Origin: Citrus sinensis
Taxonomy: Eukaryota; Streptophyta; Magnoliopsida; Sapindales; Rutaceae
NCBI RefSeq assembly: GCF_022201045.2
Contig: NC_068557.1
Coordinates: forward strand, 30,729,501 to 30,793,500
Length of the DNA stretch: 64,000 nt
Reading direction: 5' to 3'
Part shown: piece after piece, positions 36,801 through 48,375 of the stretch
Position numbering within the stretch: the stretch's first letter is position 1
How the letters are laid out: every line of letters starts with the position of its first letter
Notes under the pieces: generated by a model
Told to the model about the DNA's origin: nothing
Seen by the model: the letters and a program-made list of their open reading frames with translations, nothing else
The model's database searches: none
Position numbers and translations under genes: made by a program

Positions 36801-39472
36801 TACATGTCATTGTTGCTTGCTGCTTGTTAGAAAGCTAAAGATCATTCAGATTTTAAGGTACAAATTATGTACAGTAAATATGGGAATGCACCTTGTCTCT
36901 AAATGGTTTGAATTTTGAAGTCCAAAGTGAAAAATTGAGTTCTCTGACATTGATCTCGGTATTTGACATCTAGTGTGTTACATCTTCTTTCTCAATTGTT
37001 TTACTAGTTTCAAAGCTAGGCCTTACATTTCTCTTACTAACTCATCAAGCAATCAGACTCAGACGTATCGGAATCAAGGAAGTCATGCTGTAGCATTTCA
37101 CAAATACTAGACTCCTACTTATGGTTCATTTGAGAACTCTAATGGCTGTGAAATCTTAGGGAATGCTCTCAGCGTAAAGGAATAAAATGATGAAGACCAA
37201 TAGTGTTTTGAATAAATGGAAAATGACGAGGGCCAATAGTGCTTTGAATAAATGGAAGGTGTCATTCTATTGTCCGTTTTAAGATATATTATGCTCTTGT
37301 CAGGTCATCTGCATCTATTTCACTAGATGTCGTATCTGGTTATTATGCATGCAGATATTTGAAAGCAGGTTTTAAACTCCTTCGGTTGTGATGATTGAAT
37401 AGGGTATATGGCTCTTACAGTGTGCATGCCACCAAACTCCTGCATATAACAATTGCAGATATATTTTTGTGCCCGTTGATGGTTGCATCTTTGTTGTATT
37501 GATATTTCTTTTTTGTGCTTTTATCTGATTGTTAAAATAACCAGCTGCATGAGAATCAGGTTCATGGATGATGAAAGTAAAGAATTTTGTTCTGTTTCTT
37601 TTCCTCATGTTACCTTCTTTGCATACGTTTAAGATCAAATCCATTCAAATAACTGTTCAATGAATCCTCTATTAGTGGCTGTGAATGACTTATTTAATTG
37701 ATTACCTTCTTTTAGCATTTATATATTCTTATATGTTCATTTGTTTAAGAGGAAAAAAAGGGGGTTGGGGGGGGGGAGGGGAAATTCAACCACAGCAGAA
37801 CTATCACAAATGTGGCTTAATTCCTGCTTCCTGAATCTTCTTGTATGTACAAATATGATAATTGGTGATTAATGAGAAGTGACTTCTGCATGGTTCACTC
37901 ACTAAATCTGACTATTGTTTTCAGCTTCCATTTCTATTCGGGGTCTCCTTTCTAGAGAAACTTGCTCTACCACTGGCTCCAATTCTTGTTGGCCAGACTG
38001 GTAGTCAGCTGTTTCTCATGGATGGTAGACCCGATAAACCACCTCTGCTTTTGAGAATGGCATCTGATTGTGAAGATGGGAAGTTCTTGTAAGTGAACTG
38101 CATTACAGTAATTGGGGTATACTCTCTGGGCAAGCAAACTAATGGAATTAATGTGTTTTGTCTTATAGATCCGCTCTTGGTGCATTTAGATGCCGCATTG
38201 TTTATGCAAATGTATCTTATGATCGTATCCTACAGCGTATTAGTTCTTTGGTCTATGTTTCTTAAATCCAAGTATTTAGCTCTCTCAACCTTTTCGTTAT
38301 TAGTCATCACTTTCTCCATGAAGTCAGTTTCTTTGACACGAAAAAGATATGGTTGGTTGGCGCACATCCTCCATAAGGAGGGAAACAGAACTTGTGAAGG
38401 TGAGATGATTTTTTTCTTCAAATGCACCATTTGCTGATTCATCCGTCTTCTTCGACCCATTACTGGAAATGCATGCATTAAAGAAACACATTTTGAAGAT
38501 TATTAACTGGAAGACTTAATAGGGTTGTCGTGAGTATTGCTTTTTCTCTTTGTGTATACATTCTCAGGCATATGCTTGCTCACGTGCATGCTAATAGCAT
38601 ATTTATGTTTTTTTTTTGGGAAAGGGCATATTTATGTTTTGTATACAAGTTTAAGTTTCTGGACTAGTTCTCAGGCATCTGCACCAGTAGTCATAATAAT
38701 CATCCCTTGTAAGAAAGACATTATAATTTAGATTCTTTCAAACTATTTGTTTATTAAGTGGCATGCTTCAAAATATCTAGGTCAATAGTTTTATACTAGT
38801 AGAATGAGCTGTAAAAAATTGCAATTATTAAGCAAACCACCAAACCCTATGGCTGAAATTTTAAAAATCAAGTCAAGAATGTGTTTTACTTTGATGCATA
38901 ATTTTGATATTTGGTAGTTAATGGACAGCCTCCTCGTCGATCTTTGGATGGTTACAAGCACGTTGTAGATGTGGAGTATTGTCCGCCAGTTTCATCTGAC
39001 GGGCCCCATTTTACTTCAGAAGCAATCAAAGCTAAGGAAGCTGCACAAAATGAACCCAATGCACAAAATACATCAGAATATCATGTAATTATGGAAGGTA
39101 GTTCTTTACGGCAATGGTAGCTGAACATGTAATTTTTCAATTAAAGTCTGTGTGAGCAGAGTGTTAACAGTTTCATTTTGTCAACAGAGGAAATGATACG
39201 TGGTTTACAGCGGTTGGGATGGAAAAAGGTCGATGTCAGCTTTCATTCGGCATTCTGGCCCTTCTTTGCCCATAACAATATACACGTACTGACCCTTTTC
39301 CATTTTCATTTAGAGTTGAAGCTCCTTTGTTTCAGTGTTTAATATGTTCTTTTTGTTGGTGATGTAGGTGAAAAATGAATGGCTTCACAATGCTGGTACC
39401 GGCGTGATTGCTCATGTTGCAGACAGTCTCAGGCAACAGGAATCATCGTCATTCATTGCCGCTAGCTTATAG
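33849..39472 (+). CDS. DUF676 alpha/beta hydrolase (putative serine esterase or lipase)
   Basis: Eleven exons join in phase: 33849-33999, 35175-35319, 35718-35785, 36196-36266, 36385-36651, 37925-38088, 38169-38224, 38347-38399, 38929-39097, 39188-39285 and 39368-39472; 448 residues. The fold is marked by LLVLVHGI (residues 89-96, oxyanion region) and the nucleophile elbow LAHSLGG with Ser165, followed by FITLATPHLG. RIVYANVSYDHMVGWRTSSI and a C-terminal block ending NAGTGVIAHVADSL supply the expected Asp/His region. The first ~60 residues are Ser-, Asn- and Gly-rich and could be a plastid transit peptide; Met65 is an alternative start. The DUF676 family is predicted to hydrolyse lipid esters, with unknown substrate. 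Intron 5 (1.27 kb) has a G-rich run near 37761-37777. Confidence 0.93.
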
Positions 39473-40082
39473 TCATTTTGCTGAAATAGGTTGTATAATA
39501 AACGAACAAGATTTCTGACTCATTTCAAATGGCAATGGAAGAAAGGAAAATATTCTTTTGCTGGTCATCTTTTTCTCCCTCACCAGTCACCAAATGGTAG
39601 CTGGAATTTGAAAATTATAACTGCATCTTCTCTGTCAATTTGGACTGGCTAACGTGAAGGCACTCCACTATATATTTCTCTCAAGCATAAAATATATTCT
39701 GCTTCGGCTTACGGGCCTCATTTCAGAAACTTTCTGCTAAGGTTTTGCCAGCTATCAAAGGAGACCTAACCATTATGATCTCTAAATAGAAATTTTATCT
39801 TACAGATAAAATCTGCTGTCTTATGGAATTTAATTCATTTTGATATTTCCTATTTCTGAGAGGTAAGAAAAGAGTTCGGTACAATGATTTGTTAGTTACC
39901 ATCTGCAACTCTTGCACAATTAGTAGAGTTGAGGATAAAGACGAAATTATTGATAAATAACTTGCAATTAGGGTTTGTAAACGCATAAACTCTGCAAGCT
40001 TATCATCAGAGCTAGTTTCACAGCGTATTAAAAGAGTCTTGGATGAAATAAAATAAAATTCAAGAGCCGAAAAAAAGGAAAG

Positions 40083-40340
40083 AAAAGGCATGATTAATAT
40101 AACAAAGTCGGTTGGTATGAGTAGTTTGTTATTCTCACTCCTTAAGAGAGGTTAGAGATTTAAGTTCCGTTCTCGTATGGAGTCACTACTTTAGCTAGCA
40201 CTTTACTCCTTACGGGCCGACATGATGCGAGCGGAAATTAATCTATATTATGGTACAAATTTAAAGATGTATTATACAGTTAGGACCCACTCAAAACCAT
40301 CTCGTGGTTAAGAAAAAAAAAAGGCACGATTAAGATATAA
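40083..40340 (+). mobile_element. SINE-like retroposon with ~20-bp target duplication
   Basis: The body, 40103-40318, opens CAAAGTCGGTTGGTATGAGT (weak A box) and GAGATTTAAGTTCC follows (weak B box). It ends in an A run. Flanks AAAAGGCATGATTAATATAA (40083-40102) and AAAAGGCACGATTAAGATAT (40319-40338) are near-identical. It lies 0.6 kb downstream of the hydrolase stop codon. The target duplication has diverged, so the insertion is not recent. Confidence 0.65.
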
Positions 40341-40411
40341 AATTTATAAGTTAAATATTTTTTAAATTCTTTAATTTTATACGAGGTTGTATGTATGATA
40401 GTACTTGTAGG

Positions 40412-41118
40412 TAGGGTTGGCAATTTAAGGGTCTGGGCCGGGCTTTGCCAAGCCCAGGACCAGGCCCATATAATATTAAATAAGTCCAGGCCCTCTCAAA
40501 GCCCATCCAAGTTGGGCGGGCTTTGGGCGGGCCGGGCCTTGACGGGCTTGGGCTGGGCCTCCGGCCGAGCCCAGGCTTTTACGAATTTTTAAAATTTTTT
40601 TAAAAAATAAAACTATAAATTTCCAAAACATAATTATCAAATACATAATACTACAATAGGCTAAAAACTTAAATATAATTCTCTAATACATGATTAGCCA
40701 ACACAAAATATAAAAATACTAACAATACAAGTACCGTACATAACATACAAATTAACAACTAATATAAAAAAAAACTAATAGAGATTTACTAATTTAGGAA
40801 TTTTGACATTTTGTGACAAAACCTTTGCCATTTCCCTTTGCCCTATTTTTTTTATTGTTTTGTTTAATTTTTTTTTCAATTTTATAATATATTATACGTT
40901 GTTTTAAAATATATATATATATATATATATAAAGCCCTTATCCATAATATAATATATATATATTATTTATTTTAAGCTCGGACTTTTTATTTAGATCCTT
41001 AACTGAGCCCATATGTTATAAACTTTATTAATTATGAGCCTTTACCCATACTTTCAAGCAACGGATCGGGCTTAAAGCCCGCGGCCCTGGGCCGGCCCGG
41101 GCTTTTCTGCCAACCCTA
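40412..41118. mobile_element. Non-autonomous hAT element, 707 bp
   Basis: Starts TAGGGTTGGCA and ends TGCCAACCCTA, flanked by the exact 8-bp target duplication CTTGTAGG (40404-40411 and 41119-41126), the hAT signature. Sub-terminal GC-rich arms are inverted (GGGCCGGGC-type on the left, GCCGGCCCGGGC on the right) around an AT-rich centre with an AT microsatellite at ~40908-40930. It encodes no transposase. Confidence 0.9.
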
Positions 41119-41145
41119 CTTGTAGGCGACCCTACTTGTAGGCGA
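41114..41145 (+). repeat. 16-bp perfect tandem repeat at the hAT right edge
   Basis: CCCTACTTGTAGGCGA occurs twice in a row. The unit spans the element's last 5 bases plus its target duplication, so it looks like a by-product of transposition or repair. Confidence 0.85.
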
Positions 41146-41509
41146 GTGCGAGTTACCGGGAAAAAAAAAGAAAAAAATTCGCAACAGGTAGGTCCACAAT
41201 TAATAAACCATAATGCTGACTTGGCATATCATTTCTGCCAATCCAATCTCATTCTAAATCCAATCCCGTGTGCATCACCCCCCAATCAATCAATCAAAAA
41301 CTTTACCTTCCGCCCTTCCAATTGAAAGTGTAATAAACATTATAAATCTCGCGCGTGTGAATAACTTTTCCAAACATCAGCCGGCCTGTCGTGTCCTGTC
41401 CCCACGCTCTCCACTTTTGGCCCCCCGTCACTCGCAAACGAAAAAGGTAAAGAAAAAGCTCACACGCTTTGAAAGAGAAGAGAAACAGCATCTTCTCCTC
41501 TCCTTCTGA

Positions 41510-41537
41510 GTTCTCAGTTCTCAGTTCTCAGTTCTCA
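41510..41537 (+). repeat. Four 7-bp repeats in the 14-3-3 5' leader
   Basis: GTTCTCA is repeated four times, ending 36 nt before the 14-3-3 start codon. CT-rich motifs are common in plant 5' leaders; any regulatory role is a guess. Confidence 0.8.
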
Positions 41538-41573
41538 CATTACAGTACTGCTTGTAAAAGCAAAAGATTCGCC

Positions 41574-44500
41574 ATGGACAAAGATCGTGAAAACTTCGTT
41601 TACATCGCCAAGCTTGCTGAACAAGCTGAACGATACGACGGTTAGTCAACCAAATTTTATATTTTTGTTCTTTTTTGGAATCACAACTTATTTATTCAGC
41701 TGTAATTAGCTTAATACTCTCGGTTTTGTCTATGCGCAAAGAGTTTTTTAAGCTAGATCTGATGATTGAGTAAGCAAATCTGGTGATTTTTGGTTTTTAA
41801 CGGTTAATTATTCACAGAAATGGTTGATGCAATGAAAAAGGTAGCGAATCTTGACGTGGAACTGACTGTGGAGGAGAGAAACTTACTCTCGGTTGGGTAT
41901 AAGAATGTGATTGGTGCACGTAGAGCATCATGGAGGATTCTTTCGTCGATAGAGCAGAAAGAAGAGGCCAGAGGGAATGAACTTAATGTGAAAAGAATTA
42001 AAGAGTATAGGCAAAAGGTGGAAGCTGAGCTGTCGAAGATCAGCACTGATATTATGCAAGTCATTGATGAGCATTTGATCCCTTCCTGCACCGGAGGTGA
42101 ATCCACTGTGTTTTACTATAAAATGTGAGTTGTCTCTTTTGCTGGTGGTGGGAAAGGTTTATTTCCATAGATATAAAATAAAAAACTTTTTTAGAAAAAT
42201 ATACCCTTTTATTTGATTTAGATTTTAATTTTTGTGAGTTTGTTTGGTTTCATGTTGTGGGTGCAGGAAAGGTGATTATTATCGGTACTTGGCAGAGTTT
42301 AAGACTGGTGATGAGAGGAAAGATGTTGCTGATCTGTCAATGAAAGCCTATCAGGTTTGTGATGGTCTTTGATAATGCTTTTTATTTTGATTTACATTCT
42401 CTCTTTGATTGATGAGCTTAAGTTTTCAAGCTTGATCAACCAAAAATACATTTAAGGTCGGAAAAATTGGTTCTGGAGTTTATATTGGTTTTTGTTTTGG
42501 CTTGTGAAAGGAAACATCATATTAATTTAAAACTCCTACCTTTTTCCTATGCTTGAATGCTGAGAAAGTAAAGGTTATATCATTGTAGAAACAGAAAAAT
42601 GACATTTTTCACAATACTCATGTTGGCACATAATAGTTTGTTTGGTTTCAAACTTAATTTGGATTTTGAGTTTACTTAATGCTATGATTCCTCATCATAA
42701 AGCACCAGAATTTCATAACCTGTACCTTGAGCATTTTATTATATATTCTAGCTTTCAATTTCAGTATATGATGTTTGTCTTAATAATTTAATAAGATAGA
42801 CAGTCTGTGAATCATAAATTGATTTCTGATCCTTCAAAGATATCTTCATGGACATATAGGCATGATGTGCCCCATAGCTGCTACTGGATTATGTTTGCTT
42901 TTAAGACAGAGCATACCCGTGTAAGTTTTGACCTCATTGTTCGGGATTGAACCTGTGATCCCTTTATGCATGGTTTGTGATCTGTGTTCTTCAGTTGTGT
43001 GTATGTGCTGAAAACTGAGTGCATGTTTCTTCATCTTCTTGATCTTCAATTTCTTGATACAATTAATCATTCTTTATTCTTTGGGTTCTTATCATTTAAT
43101 TATAAGCTTACTGGATGGTTGTGAAGCCGAGAGTGTTCAGAGATAGTTTAATACTCTGAAGTGCCATGATGGCACAACCAGTCTTAATTATATGCCAGCA
43201 TGACTGGGAGTTTCATCACTGGTTTTCAGGACATATAGCTCAATTCTCCCACAAAACTTGTGGTTGTTTTGGTCAAGTTGTCATTTGCTTGTCCAATAAT
43301 GGTTTTTTGTCAATTCTGCTCACCTATAGTACTATTTGTTTGCAGGCAGCTTCTACTACCGCAGAAGCTGAATTGTCTCCTACCCACCCCATCCGACTTG
43401 GTTTGGCCTTGAACTTCTCAGTTTTTTACTATGAGATTATGAACTCTCCTGAAAGGTACACATACCATTATATTTGTTGGGCCTTATGAGTTCTATCAAT
43501 TCTCTTTTATTCTTTTGATGACCCATGTGGCTTCCTTTTACATGGGAACATGCACTTCAGGGCATGCCACCTTGCAAAGCAGGCCTTTGATGAAGCCATC
43601 TCAGAATTGGATACATTAAGTGAGGAATCTTACAAAGACAGCACGTTGATAATGCAGCTATTGAGGGACAACCTCACTCTTTGGACTTCTGACATACCAG
43701 AGGATGGAGGTAACTCATTTATTTGAACCTGAGAATAATAGAAGTGGTCTTTTTCCTCTTGATAAATGCATCTAGGGACTAGTTGCATTAATTTTTTCCT
43801 CCTATTAGTTCTGCAACGAAGCCTGCAAATTAATGTCCAAAGATCAAATGTTGTTGAATTACTCAATGTTCCCATGTGTCATTCTGGCACATGACTAGCC
43901 AACCATGTATAATCAACTTTTAGGAAGTGTGGTTCAATTACTGTTCTTGCACATTTCTTGGCTCTGCTTCTTTTGGATAGGATACCAATTGTCATTTTTG
44001 TGCTGTTACATGGGATCAACGACATTGGAAGCAAGTTGTATTCAATTCAGTGTCGTGTTTAGGCCCTTCTAGATGCCAATTACAGAGGCAATTTTATGCC
44101 TGTAAATGAATAACATGGTAATCACTGAATAGTATAGGTCAATTTATGTTATGCCGGGTTCGTGATGAGTTGAGGTATATGATTTGCATGTCAAATATGT
44201 AGTCCACTGCTTTTCCAAATTGCCGTTTGAATGGCTGTTTTTCAATCTTGTTCAAAATATTTCTCCTTTGCACATAATGAGCAACCAATCTCCTACTTTT
44301 GATTTCCTTATGAAGAGATATATGCAGAAATGGCCATGTCTTGAAGTTGGTTTTTGAAGTATTCTCCTTGTACATAGCTAAAGTTCTATATCTCAAAGTC
44401 CATTTCATTTTCTCAATTCTGTAGTATCGCCATTATTGCCACCTTTCTTTCTTGTTTGTGTGTGTGTACATATATATATATATAAAACCAGTTACGTTTT

Positions 44501-44576
44501 TTATGTAATTGGTATTCTAGGTGATGAAGCCCAGAAAATGGACATCTCTGCTAAAGAGGGTGAAGGTGAAGATTGA
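41574..44576 (+). CDS. 14-3-3 protein, epsilon-group
   Basis: 14-3-3 dimers bind phosphoserine or phosphothreonine motifs on client proteins in cytosol and nucleus. Six exons, 41574-41640, 41818-42124, 42267-42354, 43346-43455, 43561-43709 and 44521-44576, give 258 residues. All nine helices are represented. Hallmarks are [35 protein letters not shown] (with the Lys and Arg of the phosphate pocket), [12 protein letters not shown] (second Arg and Tyr), [14 protein letters not shown] and [12 protein letters not shown]. The acidic tail ends KEGEGED. The N-terminal exon placement and sequence favour the epsilon group (iota/omicron-like). No lesion is seen. Plus-strand shadow frames within introns are not separate genes. 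Confidence 0.97.
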
Positions 44577-45583
44577 AGAAGCAGAGGTGGGTTTGTTTTC
44601 CTATTTTGGAGCAGAGTTGCAATCTTTGTTGTTTTCTGTCCTCAGTGAACCAGCCAGGAGCTTGGGAGCTCTAGCATATGATAGCAAGGAAGCTGCAATA
44701 CCTTTATGACTCCCGGTGTTTTTCTTAGTTTACAAGAGACACTCAAGTACTGTTATTGTGCTGTTCCTATAATGTGGGTGTTATCTTCACTGTCAAGAGT
44801 TTCATGATTGGACTGCTTGTATCATTTGCATCCCAGAATCTTTTATATCTGCTGCTGCTGATCAATTTGGACTTAGTGTTAAGACCACTTTGCACTTTAT
44901 TTGCCGTTTACTTGACAACATTTTTAATTAATTAATTATTTTTTTCATTTAAACTCTGTTGCGAAAACCTTTCCTCTTTTGCCTTTTGATTTTCAATTTT
45001 ACTTCTCCCCGTGTTTTCTTAAATAGCGGCGGCTTCCATTGAAAAACAAAAATGCTAATAAGCCGCTAATTGATGAGAATAAGGTAGCATTTATCCGGGT
45101 CATTTGCACCAAATTGATCAAACATGCTATTTTATGAACTAAATAAGAGCCCTTCAATGGCACGAGTATGAAATTTCAACATACTTCACTCATTTGCACG
45201 AATTCCTCCAGTCCTGAACAAACTCTAAACAAGTAAATTAAACAAGTGAAGCATATTATTAATAGGATCCTATTAATAATATGCTTCACTTGCGGTATGC
45301 TTGTCACTACTTTTCATGAATTGTTTGAAACAAAGAGAGACGGAAGCGGCTCCAAAGTATCGTTTAAACCAATAGTAAACAAACGCTGATGTCAACCTTA
45401 CAAAGCACAACTAATACAAGGCACATATACATAATGTAACAAATTCTGCAATATTAAGTTTTTGAAAATCCCTCTTATATAAAGAAGCTTCACCATAGTC
45501 CTCCTCTGAAACAATTCTCCATCCAAATATTAAGAAAATAATAATTTTTTTTAAAAAAAAAAAAAAAAAAAGAAGAAGAACCA
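44577..45583. other. Intergenic with perfect palindrome
   Basis: Contains the 14-3-3 3' UTR and the upstream side of the Ole e 1-like pseudogene. The only notable structure is the palindrome at 45243-45292; an A-rich tract precedes the pseudogene start. Confidence 0.5.
45243..45292. repeat. Perfect 50-bp palindrome
   Basis: Each half is the exact reverse complement of the other with no loop, from CAAGTGAAGCATATTATTAA to its mirror image. The centre is TAGGATCCTA. Confidence 0.97.
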
Positions 45584-46140
45584 ATGGCTGCGTCTCCCAA
45601 GACTCGCAAAATCTGGGCCCTTGCTTATTGCCTCTTATATTTCCTTGGCTGTAGCCCATGGCGAGTCTCAACTCAAAGTGGTGGGCACAGTTTACTGCGA
45701 CACCTGTCGTACCCAGTTCTTGACTCATGTCAGCAAGATGATCCCAGGTGAGGTACTTGGCTTACCTTACATATGTGACAACAATTTTTATGAGTGCAAT
45801 ATGGTTTAGCGATATGATGATATTGTGACAGATGATGCAAAGGTGCGGTTGGAATGCAGAAAGAAGGTAAAGTGACCCACTCACTTGGTTGAGGGTGAAA
45901 CGAATCACTCTGGAAGATACAGCCTTGCGGTGCAAGGAGAGCGTGGAAATGAGCTTTGCGAAATTGTTCTCGTAAAATCAAGCAAACCAGATTGCCAAGA
46001 GATCAACAGAAATGCCTTCCCATAAGAAGTACTGACAAAGAACGCATGGCCAATCCTCTTGTCTTTATGAAGAACGAACCTATTCCTGAATGCAAGGAGA
46101 TCCTAAAGGAACTTGGAATCCTTCCAAATAGACATTTTTA
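45584..46140 (+). pseudogene. Ole e 1/LAT52-like secreted protein, broken
   Basis: The first exon starts ATGGCTGCGTCTCCC (MAASPKTRKIWAL). The signal peptide then continues in another frame (LAVAHGES), followed by the conserved LKVVGTVYCDTCRTQFLTHV and SKMIPG before a donor at ~45748. The second exon after tgtgacag carries VRLEC, HSGRYSLAV and SSKPDCQEINRNAF, but it has a TGA soon after VRLECRKKVK and later frameshifts; the C-terminal IPECKEILKELGILPN is in yet another frame. Cysteines typical of the family are present. Intact relatives are secreted and often pollen-expressed. With at least two frameshifts and two stops this copy should not make protein. Confidence 0.85.
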
Positions 46141-46692
46141 AGGAGGGAAATCAATTAGATAACTTAGCAGATTGAATTAATTTTTTCCCTTTTTCTCTCC
46201 CCCTTTTTTTTTTTTTTCTTTTTCTTTCTAGTTAGGAATATTCCTCATAATCCAAGCAATTTTTTCAAGTGCTAAGGGATTTTAATGGTTCTTGGTGTAT
46301 GTTCAGTTGGCTTGGGTTTGGTCGGTTTTTGTCATTAATGAAATGGCATTATTATTTTGACAAATGTCTTGTATTCTCTTAAAGTCTTCTGCATAACTTC
46401 ATAAATTCATCTTCTATATACTATGCAATTACATCATAAATCCTATTAAATAATTCCATTATATCTCACAAGTATCCGAAGTGCCCATTCGCCTTCTTTT
46501 TTGGTTGTTGCTGCTGCTATTATTATTTTGCAATATTAATCCCTGTTTTAAATATTAGTAAGCATTAAAATTTAGCTAATATACTATCAATATCCCGTTT
46601 AAAGGAAAGTCGGAACTCGGAACACAAAAGATCAAAGAAACAATATTTACAATGTCGAGGTGGCATTGATCAGACGGCTAGAAATCAACAGG
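46141..46692. other. Intergenic between Ole e 1-like pseudogene and Agenet gene
   Basis: AT-rich, with T-rich runs at ~46204-46228. A five-codon upstream ORF (ATG at 46652) lies just before the Agenet start. Nothing else is seen. Confidence 0.5.
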
Positions 46693-48375
46693 ATGAGTTT
46701 AAAACTTAGAAGTCCTAAAGCAAAAAGGTCTGAAATTTCCAAGGAGAAACTTTCCTTTAAACCTCTCAAGAAACCCCACAACGAGAACAGAAATTTCACT
46801 GACGACTGTCTCTCACATTTAAAACTCAAAAGAATTAAAACAATGTCTTATGCTCACAAAGAAACAGTAGAGATATGCAAGAAACAAGAAGGGCTTGTGA
46901 GCTCGTACTACACGGCCACTGTTCTTGCGGCAATAGCAAGAACCAAGTATCTAGTTCGATACGAGACTCGTTTTTCTGAAGACAGAACAAGATTGTTAGT
47001 CGAGTCTGTTGATGAAGCCGACATCAGGCCACTGCCGCCACCAAATCTTGAAGTTTCTGAAAAGGTTGATGCTTATGTTAATGACGCTTGGTGGGTTGGA
47101 AAGATTGTGAGAAAAGTTGATCCTAACTACTATGTCAAGTTGGATAGTACTGGTACTGTGGTGCATTGTCCTTTTTATAAAGTCAGGGTTCATCTTGAAT
47201 GGGAACATGGCAAGTGGGTTTATCCTCCAATTAAGTATGTGCTTCTCGTTTAAAGTTTTGATTTTTTTTTTTCTATTTTCCTTTTTGGGGGTCAATTTGA
47301 AATATTTGTTAATTCCTTGCTTTTATGACTCTTCTCCATTCATGTTTGTTTTGCAATTGGGAATTTTAGTTGTGAGTCCACATTGTGACTTCTGGTGGAA
47401 AATATATTTTCTCTTACGGACCTTTTTTCTTATCAAAAATTCTTTCTTGCTCTGCTGGATGAAGAAACTGGAGGCTACTTTATTTTCAAGAAGATTCTAT
47501 CTTGTGAGGGGTAGTTTAGTTTTCTGCGTTGGGTTCTCTCTTTCTTGTTATGTTAGTGGCAATTAAGTTCTTCAGGCAACTTAGTTGGGGGTTATACATA
47601 GGCGAGCTTGCATTTTGAATACAGTAGTTGGATTCAAAGGTCTTATAATTACTGCTGGCTTAAAGTCATTAATTTGAGTGGTTTGTGTTTGTTCCCATAG
47701 AGTTTGGGGCTCAGTTCCTCAGGTCACTTATGTTGAAAAGCCACTACTTTCTACCAAATATTTGAAGGTTATTCAGTGATGATTTTTCTAAGTGGGTTCT
47801 GGTATATGAAAAGAAATGTCATTTTGCAAGCTAACTTTGGATGCATATGATGGAATATGGACGGACTCTTATCCAAATCCATGTGCACTCTTTGAACCCT
47901 ATGAGCTTGAAACTTAAAGCTACTTTACCCACCAGAAAGACTAATCCAATCCATAATGATGTACCAGAAGCGACATTTTTGTTACTCGACCAACCATCCA
48001 GATAAGCAAATTCAACGGGCACACTAATCAGTAAGATTGATGAACTAGGAACTAAGTTCCCACTAAACCAACAAACACATAGACCTGCCCTAGTTATTGG
48101 AACCCACAAACCTTGAATATGAAACAAAAGTAGTCAAATTTTCCCTGCGAGTCACATTGACGGCTCAAAAGATATTCCTCTGTCCCTTTCTATATGTGTC
48201 ATTTATGCTCCTTTTGGCTATTACTATGCAATTCAAAGTCTCTAATGTGCACTGTACCGTCACCTCTGTTTTTAGTTAAGAATCGTAACCTCTTTGAGCT
48301 CTCATCTAACGTGACTCCATTGTTTTGGTTTTTGGTAGGCCTCAAACTGACGAAGACCAATCAAATGCAATCTGA
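46693..48375 (+). CDS. Agenet/Tudor-like domain protein (DUF724 type)
   Basis: Exon 1, 46693-47234, has a basic N-terminus (~50 residues) and then two Agenet units: [20 protein letters not shown] ... [10 protein letters not shown] ... ADIRPLPP, and [20 protein letters not shown] ... YYVKL ... [16 protein letters not shown]. Agenet domains are plant Royal-family folds that read histone or RNA marks. If unspliced, the frame ends at 47253 (KYVLLV). A strong donor AA|gtatgt at 47234 and an acceptor ggtag at 48338 allow a second exon, 48339-48375, ending [11 protein letters not shown]; this gives 192 residues and I prefer it slightly. The start is uncertain: Met at 46693 or at 46843 (136 codons in the unspliced form). 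It lacks the long coiled C-terminus of DUF724 proteins. Confidence 0.75.
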
